The translations under genes were made by a program, and so were the position numbers. The notes beneath the pieces were generated by a model. The model saw only the letters and a list, made by a program, of their open reading frames with translations. It had not been told where the DNA came from and did not search any database. From Actinomycetota bacterium (GTDB lineage: Bacteria; Actinomycetota; Thermoleophilia; UBA2241): a stretch of 20,743 bases of DNA. The DNA lies in contig PLTW01000133.1 of assembly GCA_003164655.1 (NCBI GenBank), positions 1 through 20,743 of the forward strand, written 5' to 3'. This document shows positions 14,472 through 20,743 of this stretch, one piece after another; the first letter of the stretch is position 1, and every line of letters starts with the position of its first letter.

Positions 14472-14522
14472 GGCCAGTTCAACGATAAGCACAGCCGCTC
14501 GAACGCCCGGTGCGGCTCCAGG

Positions 14523-14528
14523 TAATAT
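14523..14528 (+). promoter_or_regulatory. Possible -10 box for the DUF1385 gene
   Basis: TAATAT on the plus strand gives a predicted leader of about 160 nt. No convincing -35 was found. The box is divergent from the small minus-strand unit. Confidence 0.3.
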
Positions 14529-14655
14529 GGCGTTGCGCCGGGAACAAGACTTGCGGCGCGCCGAGCGCCGCGCTTCGTGGCATCGCGGACATCCGGCGTC
14601 GCGGACATTCGACGGCATCGGCATTCGGCGTCGTGAGCGGCGACGGTGTCAACCG

Positions 14656-14678
14656 GCGGCGGGCCGCAGGCCCGCCGC
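14656..14678 (+). repeat. Hairpin in the leader of the DUF1385 gene
   Basis: GCGGCGGGCC (14656-14665) and GGCCCGCCGC (14669-14678) form a perfect 10-bp stem with a GCA loop. It ends 16 bases before the ATG, just upstream of the GAAAGGA ribosome-binding site. It could insulate or regulate translation; this is not tested. Confidence 0.6.
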
Positions 14679-14694
14679 TCGAGACGAAAGGATC

Positions 14695-15510
14695 ATGGTG
14701 GCCGATCTGCGCATCGGGGGCATGGCCCTACGGGATGGGGTCCTTCTGCAAAGCCAGGACAACTGGGCGGCCGCGGTGCGGCTGCCCGACGGCAGCGTCA
14801 AGGTGCGCTCGGGCCACAAGAGCCGGCTGCCGGGCCGCGGCGTCTTTGACCGGGTGCCGGTGGTGCGCGGCGTCAGCCGTCTCATCGAGACGACCACCGC
14901 TTTGCCGGCCATGCGCCGCGAGCTGGGCAGGCCGGTGCTCCCCCAGGAAGATCCGGTGCTGCTGGCGGCCGCCCTGGCGAGCGCCACGGCCACCGTCGTG
15001 CTGCGCAAGACGATGAAGACGGCGCCGCTGGCCCGCGAGCTGGTCGTGTCGGCGCTGTCGATCGTGCCGGCGCTGCTGGCGGTGCGCCTGTCCGAGCTGT
15101 CGCGGTACCACGGCGCCGAGCACAAGAGCGTTGCTGCTTACGAGACCGGCGGTGACCCTGCGACGGCCGCCAAGGAGCACGACCGTTGCGGCACCAACCT
15201 GATCGGCCCGCTGCTGCTGACCAACCTGGCCGGCGGCCTTGTGCTGCGCGCCGCACGGCGCGACAACGAGCCGCTGCCGACCCTGGTCGTGGGCCTCGTC
15301 TCGCTCGGTTCGGCGTTCGAGCTGTTCTCGTGGATGGCGCGCCACCACGGCCATCCGCTGGCCGACCTGCTGCGCGCCCCCGGCTTGACGATCCAGCGCC
15401 TGCTCACGACCCGTGAACCGAGCGGCGAGCAGCTCGACATCGCTCAGTCGGCGCTCGAGGAACTGTTGCGGGTCGAGGGGGTCGCCCCGGCGCCGGCGCC
15501 GGTTGCTTAG
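14695..15510 (+). CDS. DUF1385 (YqhQ-like) membrane protein
   Basis: This 271-residue protein belongs to the DUF1385/YqhQ family, which is conserved but not functionally defined. Marks are IGGMALRDGVLLQSQDNWAA at the N-terminus, KSRLPGRGVFDRVPVVRGV, and the family core YHGAEHKSVAAYE at residues 138-150 with DRCGTNLIGPLLL (Cys165). Histidines, Glu and Cys in this core look like a possible metal or active site. Hydrophobic segments lie around residues 82-96, 115-130 and 170-220. ATG 14695 is chosen because AAAGGA precedes it and the family begins here; the frame is open upstream to 14527 but that part is Arg-rich and lies in the leader. Its stop codon overlaps the stop of the convergent thioesterase gene. 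Confidence 0.87.
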   Translation: MVADLRIGGMALRDGVLLQSQDNWAAAVRLPDGSVKVRSGHKSRLPGRGVFDRVPVVRGVSRLIETTTALPAMRRELGRPVLPQEDPVLLAAALASATATVVLRKTMKTAPLARELVVSALSIVPALLAVRLSELSRYHGAEHKSVAAYETGGDPATAAKEHDRCGTNLIGPLLLTNLAGGLVLRAARRDNEPLPTLVVGLVSLGSAFELFSWMARHHGHPLADLLRAPGLTIQRLLTTREPSGEQLDIAQSALEELLRVEGVAPAPAPVA

Positions 15511-15992
15511 CTTTCGTGCCGGTGGGCGCGCTCGTCGAGGCGCACGCGGCGGCGGCCTTCGGCCGCCTCCCAGCGCCGCCGTTCGACGGCGGTCTCGACC
15601 AGGAGCTGGGGAACCGGCGTAGGGCGGCCGTCGTCGCCCAGGGCCACGAACACCATGTAGGCGGAGTTGGTGTGCAGCCAGGCGCCGGTGGCCAGGTCTT
15701 CGGCCTCGACACGCAGGCCGATCTCCATCGAGCTGCGACCGGCCCAGTTGACGGTCGCCTTGCACACGACGAGGTTGCCGATCTGCACGGGGTAGTGGAA
15801 CGAGGTGCGGTCGATCGAGGCGGTGACCACGCGCGTGCGAGCGAACCGATATGCGCAGGTGCCGGCGGCTTCGTCGATGAGCTTGAGGATGACGCCGCCG
15901 TGAATGACGCCCATGAAGTTGGCGTCGGCGGGCTGCATGAGCGACGACAGCTCGACGGGGGTGTCGGACACCCGGATGGCGGCGGAGCTCAC
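15507..15992 (-). CDS. Hotdog-fold acyl-CoA thioesterase
   Basis: This 161-residue protein is of the YciA/BACH type, which hydrolyses acyl-CoA to free acid and CoA in the cytoplasm. The core reads VELSSLMQPADANFMGVIHG, then GGVILKLIDEAAG with the active-site region, then TASIDRTSFHYPVQIG and NWAGRSSMEIGLRVEAED. The start is the GTG at 15992, since family members begin with a short (S)xxIRVSDTxVEL stretch. There is no strong Shine-Dalgarno, so coupling to the upstream 65-codon gene, which ends 25 bases before, is likely. The substrate chain length cannot be told. The C-terminus is Arg/Glu-rich. Confidence 0.87.
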   Translation of the reverse strand: MSSAAIRVSDTPVELSSLMQPADANFMGVIHGGVILKLIDEAAGTCAYRFARTRVVTASIDRTSFHYPVQIGNLVVCKATVNWAGRSSMEIGLRVEAEDLATGAWLHTNSAYMVFVALGDDGRPTPVPQLLVETAVERRRWEAAEGRRRVRLDERAHRHES

Positions 15993-16017
15993 CTCGGGGG
16001 GCGTCGTGTCGGAGGTG

Positions 16018-16215
16018 TCAGACGTCGAACGAGCCCGGCAGGCGCCGCCGCCGCCGATCGCGGATCTCGCGACCAGCGCCGCCGGATCTGTCGGTGCGGC
16101 GCTCGCCTTTGCGGCGGTCCATGATGACGGTGATGTTCGGGTTGTCCTTGTAGCGCTCGACAAGGCGGGCCCACACCTCTTCGCCGAGCTCGGGCGGGAC
16201 GACTGAGTAGATCAC
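16018..16215 (-). CDS. Small conserved Arg-rich protein of unknown function
   Basis: This is a 65-residue protein with two parts. The N-terminal half is a compact, mixed segment (MIYSVVPPELGEEVWARLVE, then YKDNPNITVIMDRRKGERR). The C-terminal tail is very basic (REIRDRRRRRLPGSF). I recall similar short hypothetical proteins with the DRRxxERR and RDRRR motifs in GC-rich bacteria, but their function is not known to me. Nucleic-acid binding is a guess from charge. The start is the GTG at 16215, with GAGGAG 6-11 bases upstream, and TAGATT at 16244-16239 as -10. It heads the thioesterase transcript. Confidence 0.7.
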   Translation of the reverse strand: MIYSVVPPELGEEVWARLVERYKDNPNITVIMDRRKGERRTDRSGGAGREIRDRRRRRLPGSFDV

Positions 16216-16238
16216 GAACGTCTCCTCATGGCGGGCAC

Positions 16239-16244
16239 AATCTA
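16239..16244 (-). promoter_or_regulatory. -10 box of the 65-codon gene / thioesterase unit
   Basis: TAGATT on the minus strand, about 23 bases before the GTG at 16215, leaves room for the GAGGAG ribosome-binding site. The -35 is not clear. Confidence 0.4.
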
Positions 16245-16294
16245 CCAGAATCCCCCGGGCGCGTCACTGCCGGGGCGGGCTTCCCGATATGGAT

Positions 16295-16352
16295 CGGGCC
16301 CGGGCGCTGCGCGCCGCCTCTGCTGTGAGACGCCTTGCAGGACCCGGGCCCG
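16295..16352. repeat. 10-bp inverted repeat in the intergenic gap
   Basis: CGGGCCCGGG (16295-16304) and CCCGGGCCCG (16343-16352) can pair across a 38-base loop. They lie in the 220-base gap between divergent genes. Beyond this and the promoter-like boxes I see nothing in the gap. Confidence 0.5.
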
Positions 16353-16419
16353 TCTTGAAGGGGGTATGTGCCTTATCGACAGAGCCGGCGCCAAACTTTA
16401 GCTTTGCCGTTCGGCTCGG

Positions 16420-16425
16420 TAGAGT
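16420..16425 (+). promoter_or_regulatory. -10 box of the M14-like peptidase gene
   Basis: TAGAGT lies ten bases before the proposed TTG start at 16436, the same spacing as in the GT87 operon. This suggests a nearly leaderless transcript. Confidence 0.3.
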
Positions 16426-16435
16426 AGCGGTCATC

Positions 16436-17848
16436 TTGGCGAACTTTCCCTGCTACGACGACATCGTGTCGAGCCTGCCCGCGGCCGCCGGCCTGCCGGG
16501 CGTCGACCAGATCGAGGCCGCGACCGACCGCCTGCTCGCGGCCGACGCCAGGGTCACTGCCCGGCCCTGCGGCGTCTCGCGGGCGGGCCACCCGCTGCGC
16601 TGCCTCGAGGTGGGCGACGGCCCGCTGCGAGCCGTCCTTTTGGGCCTGCCGCACCCCGACGAGGGCATCGGCGAGCTCGTCCTTGCGCATCTGATCGCGG
16701 TGCTTCTGTCGACCGATCTGAGCGAGCGTCTCGGGTTTCGCTTCTCGATCGTCCGCGTAGGCGACCCCGACGGCGCCCGGCTGAACGAGCCCTGGTTCGG
16801 CCGGCCGGCCGATCTGGCGACCTACGTGCTGTCGGCCTATCGGCCGGCCGCCGGCGACGATCCCGAGTGGTCGTTCCCGGTCTCCTGCAAGCGCTATGCC
16901 TTCACGCGGCCGCTGCCCGAGACGGCCGCGATCATGAGCGTGGTCGATCGTGAGCCCACGGACTGCTTCATGGCGCTGCACAGCTCGAGCTTCTGCGGCG
17001 CCCACTTCTATCTGTCCGACGACGACGAGACGCTGCGCTCCGACCTGTTGGCCACGATCGACGCCGCCGGTCTGCCGCGCCATCTGGGCGAGCCCGAGGC
17101 ACCCTACGTCGAGCGGCTCGGTGAGGCCGTCTATCGGCAGTTCGGCCTGAGCGCCGAGTACGACTACCTGGCGGGCTGCGGCATCGACGCCGCGGCCGTG
17201 CTCGAGTCGGGCACGAGCTCCGCCGACTACGCGGCCACCGCCTGGGACGCGTTCAGCCTGATCGCTGAGGCGCCGCTGTTCAGCACCCCCATGATCGCCG
17301 ACCGCGGCGGCTCGGGTGTCACCCGCCACGCCGCCCGGCTGGCCGGCATCGAACGCGAGCAGGAGCATGTCGACTGGCTGAAGGCGCGCTTTCCCGAGGT
17401 CGCCGCGCGCCTCGTTGCCGAGTCGCCGTGGCTGCGCGCCGCGCGTTCGTACCTGATCGCCGCCAAGACCGACCTGAAGGCCGAGCGCGCGCGTCTCGGC
17501 GGCGATCCGACGATGGCCACCGAGGCCACGGTCGCCGAGCTCGTCGACTCCGTCCAGCTGCGAGAGCTGGGCGCGCTGCGTCCTCTGGGTCAGTTCGCCG
17601 CCATGGTCCGGGCCGATCCCGTCGCCGCGGCCGACCCGGTCCTGGCCGCCTACGCCGACGAAGCCGAGCAGCGCGCGCGCGAGCGCCTGCCACTGCTCGC
17701 CGCCGAGGCGGCGGTCGAGCCCGTGCCCCTGCGGCGGGCCGCTCAGCTCCAGCTCGCCGCCCTGCTGTGCGCGCTCGACTGCGTACGCGAGCGGTTTCGG
17801 CCGCGGCGGCCGCGCCGCCGCCGCGCCGCCGCGGCCAACGAACGGTAG
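16436..17848 (+). CDS. M14-like zinc carboxypeptidase-family protein
   Basis: This protein of about 470 residues has the M14 zinc-peptidase arrangement. LLGLPHPDEGIGELVLAHLI gives the HxxE pair His73 and Glu76. MALHSSSFCGAHFY gives the third ligand His182. AVLESGTSS gives a plausible catalytic Glu257. The His182-to-Glu257 spacing resembles that of carboxypeptidase A. The target peptide or other substrate is unknown, and no signal peptide is seen, so a cytoplasmic role is likely. The last 150 residues are Ala/Arg/Glu helical, ending in a very basic tail. The start is uncertain: TTG 16436 is chosen because protein-like sequence begins there and TAGAGT lies ten bases upstream, while the frame is open back to 16289. 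Confidence 0.72.
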   Translation: MANFPCYDDIVSSLPAAAGLPGVDQIEAATDRLLAADARVTARPCGVSRAGHPLRCLEVGDGPLRAVLLGLPHPDEGIGELVLAHLIAVLLSTDLSERLGFRFSIVRVGDPDGARLNEPWFGRPADLATYVLSAYRPAAGDDPEWSFPVSCKRYAFTRPLPETAAIMSVVDREPTDCFMALHSSSFCGAHFYLSDDDETLRSDLLATIDAAGLPRHLGEPEAPYVERLGEAVYRQFGLSAEYDYLAGCGIDAAAVLESGTSSADYAATAWDAFSLIAEAPLFSTPMIADRGGSGVTRHAARLAGIEREQEHVDWLKARFPEVAARLVAESPWLRAARSYLIAAKTDLKAERARLGGDPTMATEATVAELVDSVQLRELGALRPLGQFAAMVRADPVAAADPVLAAYADEAEQRARERLPLLAAEAAVEPVPLRRAAQLQLAALLCALDCVRERFRPRRPRRRRAAAANER

Positions 17849-17880
17849 GACATGTGTCTAGCGGCGCCTGGCAACTGGTC

Positions 17881-17941
17881 GAGGGCGGCCCGCCGCCGAC
17901 CGATACGCTGACCGGAGGCGCCCTCCGGCGCGGCCGCCCTC
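17881..17941 (+). repeat. Nested inverted repeats before the GAF-GGDEF gene
   Basis: The outer arms GAGGGCGGCC (17881-17890) and GGCCGCCCTC (17932-17941) pair perfectly. Inside is a second perfect hairpin, CCGGAGG (17912-17918) with CCTCCGG (17922-17928). It could be the terminator of the peptidase gene or a structured leader of the next gene, which starts 36 bases later. Confidence 0.6.
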
Positions 17942-17977
17942 AGGCAGGGTCCGGCGGCGTGTCGCGAGGCGAACGAT

Positions 17978-20743
17978 GTGGGTGAGACGACAGGCAGCGG
18001 GGCCGTGGGGCCGCAGAACGAGGCGCGTGGGGCGAGCCCCATGACCGGCGTGCCGCGCGAGCGCGCGGTGCTCGAGCTGGCCGCGACCCTCGCTTCGAGC
18101 CTCGTTCTCGAAGACGTCCTGTCGACGGTCGCGCGGCGCATCGGCGAGATCATGGACGTCTGGTGGGTCGACATCTGGAACTACTCCAGCGAGCGCGACG
18201 CGCTGATCTACGAGGCATACTGGTGCCGCGGCGGCGTGACCGACGACGATCTGGCCTACGTCGGCACCGTCACCCGGCTCGACGAACGCCCCGAGTTTCG
18301 CCGTCTGCTCGAGGGGCGGCGGGCCGTCGAGTGTCACATCGACGACCCCGAGCTCGCCCCCGAGGAGCGCGCGGCCTACGAAAAGTGGGGCCAGAAGGCC
18401 ACGCTCGACGCGCCCCTGGTGTTCGGCGACCAGGTCATCGGCACGCTCGGCGTCGGGGAGACGCGGCACGTGCGCCACTTCACCGGCGACGAACACGAGC
18501 TGTTCGAAGAGCTCTGCGTGGTCGCGGCGATCGCCATCCACAACGCCAAGATGTTCCGCCGCCAGGAGGAGCAGACGAGGTTCATGGCATCGCTCATCGA
18601 GTCCAGCCGGGCGATCACCTCGACGGTCGATCTGGACGAGGTCCTCGACCGGGTGGCGCGCGAGGCCGCGATCGCGCTCGCCATGACCCAGGCGGTCGTC
18701 TACGAATACGAGCCCACGGCCGAGGCGATCATCTACCGGGCGCTCTACGAGCGCGAGCCGGCCGACGTGCCCCACGACGAGCTCGGCACGGCGTATCAGT
18801 TCGACGTCTACCCGGGGGAGCGGGCGATCGTCTTGAGCGACCGGCCCACGGTCGAGCACTCGGGCGACGTCGGACTCGCGCCCGACCGCGCCAGGAGCAT
18901 GGCGATCTATGGCGAGAAAACCGTGCTGAGCGTACCGCTGCGGTATGGCGACACACGAGTCGGCATCCTGCGTCTGTACGACATGCGCGACGAGCGCCTG
19001 GTCACCGAGACCGAGCTGCAGCTCGCCCAGGGGCTCGGCGAGCAGGCCGCCATCGCCATCATCAACGCTCGTCTGTTCGGCCAGGTCGACGCCACGCAGC
19101 GGCGCCTCGAGGCGTTGCTCAACGCCAACCGGGCGCTTACTTCGAGCCTCGTCCTCGAAGAGGTGATCGACACCGTGACCCACACCGGCGCGGCGGCCCT
19201 GGGCTCACCGCGCTGCCTTCTCTACGAATACGACCGGGCCCGCGACACGCTCACCGCGCGCGCCTACTCCGAGGCTTCGCCGACTCCCGGGTACGCCGAG
19301 CTCGGCGTGCCCCGGTCGCTGGGGCAGATGCCGGGCGACCGGCGCATCCTCGACAGCCGGGCGCCGGTGATCGAGCAGCTCGCGGACCGCAGCGTCGACA
19401 AGCACACGCGCGCCGACATGGCGCACTGGGGCGAGTTCACCGCGCTGAACGTGCCGCTCTTCTACAAAGACGAGGCGCTCGGCATCCTCATGTTCATCGA
19501 GACCGAGGCCGAACGCCACTACTCGGCCGACGAGCTCGCTCTGGCGGCGGGCATTGGCGAACAGGCCTCGATCGCTCTGCAGAATGCCCGCCTGTACCGG
19601 CGTCAGGAAGCCCAGAACGCGCGCCTGCTGGCGCTGCTCGAGTCGAGCCGCGCGATGACCGCCTCACTGTCGGCCCAGCAGACCATCGACGGCATGAAGG
19701 CCGAGATCAGCAACCTGTTGAGCGGTATCGACTGCACGGTCGGTGTGCACCTGCGCGACGACGACGGCGGCTTTGAGACCTTCGCTGCCGAAGGCGAGCG
19801 TCGCTCGACTTCGACCCGCCGGCTCGCCAGGACCGACGCCATCGTGACGGAGGCTCTCGAGCAGAAGCGCCCGGTGCAGGCCGAACCGGCCAGGGGACGG
19901 ACGCGGCTTGTGATCCCGCTGCTCCTCAAGGGCGAGCCCTCGGGCTTTGTCGATCTCTCGGGCCGGCTCGACCGGCCGTTCAGCGACGACGAGATCGAGG
20001 TCGCCCAGATCCTCGCCAACCAGACGGCGGTGGCGGTCGAGAACGCCCGTCTTTACGAGCGGATCGAGCGCCAGGCCATCACCGACGGGCTCACCGGACT
20101 CTACAACCACCGCGAGTTCCACGAGCGCCTGAGGGCCGAGGTGGCGCGCTCCTGGCGCTACAACACGCCGGTCTCCCTGCTCATGGTCGACATCGACGAC
20201 TTCAAGCAGTTCAACGATACCTACGGCCACGTGGCCGGCGACGACGTGCTGCGCGCCGTCGGGCGCCTGCTCACGACCGGACTGCGGCGCGACGTCGACG
20301 TGGCCGCCCGCTACGGCGGCGAGGAGTTCGCCGTCATCCTGCCCAACACGCCGGTCGATGCCGCCCACGCCGTAGGCGAGCGCATGAGGGCGACGCTGTC
20401 GGGCGGCGGCGGGGGCGCTGCGCCGGTCGCCGGGCCGGTTGGGTCACGCCGGGCGGGCGACGCTGCTCCGGGCGCAGATCGCCACGACTCGCCGGCCGCG
20501 CCCGGTCACGCGGGCGGAGCGGCCAAGGTCGGCGAGCGCCTGCGTCGCGACATCGAGCAGGCGACGGTCCTCACCGACAAGGGATCGCCGCTCGAGCATG
20601 TGACGGTGAGCGTGGGGGTCGCCGCCTTCCCCGACCACGCCGGCGACGCGGGCGGCCTCGTGAAGGTCGCCGACGACGCTCTCTACGCCGCCAAGCACGC
20701 CGGCAAGAATCAGGTCGCCGTCGCCGACCTTGCCGCGCAGGAG
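17978..20743 (+). CDS. Multi-GAF diguanylate cyclase (GGDEF), cut by right edge
   Basis: This soluble sensor would make cyclic di-GMP from two GTP. Counting from ATG 18041, four GAF or GAF-like domains start near residues 5, 180, 356 and 528. Each opens with a similar helix (ASSLVLEDVL, SRAITSTVDLDEVL, NRALTSSLVLEEVI, SRAMTASLSAQQ). The GGDEF domain starts near 678 (ITDGLTGLYNH). It has the active site ARYGGEEFAVILP (GGEEF at 759-763), the inhibitory-site RxxD (RDVD) correctly spaced before it, and VTVSVGVAAF plus ADDALYAAKHAGKNQV. A Gly/Ala/Pro-rich insert of about 45 residues interrupts the domain after GGEEF. The in-frame GTG at 17978 is the longest plausible start and ATG 18041 is the alternative. 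No stop is reached by 20743. The ligands of the GAF domains are unknown. Confidence 0.9.
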   Translation, partial: MGETTGSGAVGPQNEARGASPMTGVPRERAVLELAATLASSLVLEDVLSTVARRIGEIMDVWWVDIWNYSSERDALIYEAYWCRGGVTDDDLAYVGTVTRLDERPEFRRLLEGRRAVECHIDDPELAPEERAAYEKWGQKATLDAPLVFGDQVIGTLGVGETRHVRHFTGDEHELFEELCVVAAIAIHNAKMFRRQEEQTRFMASLIESSRAITSTVDLDEVLDRVAREAAIALAMTQAVVYEYEPTAEAIIYRALYEREPADVPHDELGTAYQFDVYPGERAIVLSDRPTVEHSGDVGLAPDRARSMAIYGEKTVLSVPLRYGDTRVGILRLYDMRDERLVTETELQLAQGLGEQAAIAIINARLFGQVDATQRRLEALLNANRALTSSLVLEEVIDTVTHTGAAALGSPRCLLYEYDRARDTLTARAYSEASPTPGYAELGVPRSLGQMPGDRRILDSRAPVIEQLADRSVDKHTRADMAHWGEFTALNVPLFYKDEALGILMFIETEAERHYSADELALAAGIGEQASIALQNARLYRRQEAQNARLLALLESSRAMTASLSAQQTIDGMKAEISNLLSGIDCTVGVHLRDDDGGFETFAAEGERRSTSTRRLARTDAIVTEALEQKRPVQAEPARGRTRLVIPLLLKGEPSGFVDLSGRLDRPFSDDEIEVAQILANQTAVAVENARLYERIERQAITDGLTGLYNHREFHERLRAEVARSWRYNTPVSLLMVDIDDFKQFNDTYGHVAGDDVLRAVGRLLTTGLRRDVDVAARYGGEEFAVILPNTPVDAAHAVGERMRATLSGGGGGAAPVAGPVGSRRAGDAAPGADRHDSPAAPGHAGGAAKVGERLRRDIEQATVLTDKGSPLEHVTVSVGVAAFPDHAGDAGGLVKVADDALYAAKHAGKNQVAVADLAAQE

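Noticed and set aside
17849..17977. c-di-GMP riboswitch before the cyclase gene
   Set aside because: The conserved loops I know of for the c-di-GMP classes are not visible; only nested stems are seen.
17858..19183. Long minus-strand open frame opposite the GAF region, and long plus-strand open frame 18163-19776
   Set aside because: Both are Arg/Ala/Gly-rich or low-complexity translations with no domain. The frame from 17978 has clear GAF and GGDEF motifs over the same DNA.

Overview
The window is about 20.7 kb of uniformly GC-rich bacterial chromosome with dense, short-spaced genes. It contains no rRNA, tRNA, CRISPR array, insertion sequence or phage gene that I could see. The gene mix is a MetX/MetY/MetW methionine route with a CymR-like Rrf2 regulator, a UPF0173 hydrolase, a Pyrococcus-type one-cluster ferredoxin, YhaM, a YqhQ/DUF1385 protein and a small Arg-rich conserved protein. 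Together with GC-rich hairpin terminators and several probably leaderless promoters, this suggests a deep-branching, possibly anaerobic or microaerobic member of Actinobacteriota (Thermoleophilia- or Coriobacteriia-like) or Chloroflexota. That placement is inference, since no marker gene fixes it.

Layout. 1-982 (minus): an ECF sigma factor translationally coupled to a probable anti-sigma factor cut by the left edge. 1054-1968 (minus): murB. 2080-5896 (plus): sulfur/methionine block of an Rrf2 regulator, metY, a hairpin, metX with its own -10, metW and a terminator-like hairpin. 5951-7043 (plus): a cold-shock protein with a long leader, then a metallo-beta-lactamase-fold hydrolase. 7142-7351 (minus): a small ferredoxin. 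7569-9486 (plus): a peroxiredoxin with an in-frame UGA at its catalytic position, then an aspartase/fumarase-family lyase. 9527-13204 (minus): a tightly coupled operon of a GT87-like membrane glycosyltransferase, an MFS transporter, a YhaM-like exoribonuclease and a 28-residue membrane peptide. 13347-14399 (minus): a Cof-type HAD phosphatase and, upstream, a 14-codon ORF with its own promoter-like box, Shine-Dalgarno and terminator. 14695-15510 (plus): a DUF1385/YqhQ protein. 15507-16215 (minus): a hotdog thioesterase and a 65-residue conserved protein. 16436-17848 (plus): an M14-like metallopeptidase. 17978 to the right edge (plus): a multi-GAF diguanylate cyclase.

The standout is the peroxiredoxin at 7569-8030. 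Its reading frame is broken only by a TGA at 7695-7697, exactly where Bcp/PrxQ proteins have the peroxidatic cysteine (TPG-Cys-T). The TGA is followed 16 nt later by the apical loop of a two-part stem-loop (7701-7733) that fits the bacterial SECIS description. I read it as a selenocysteine-containing peroxiredoxin that a standard annotator would split or call a pseudogene. No selA, selB, selD or selC is in this window, so the prediction rests on those genes existing elsewhere in the genome.

Secondary points are the paired hairpins, the two very short ORFs, a ferredoxin lacking the fourth cluster ligand, a possible autoregulatory palindrome at the Rrf2-metY promoter, a long csp/hydrolase overlap, and a low-complexity insert inside the GGDEF domain.
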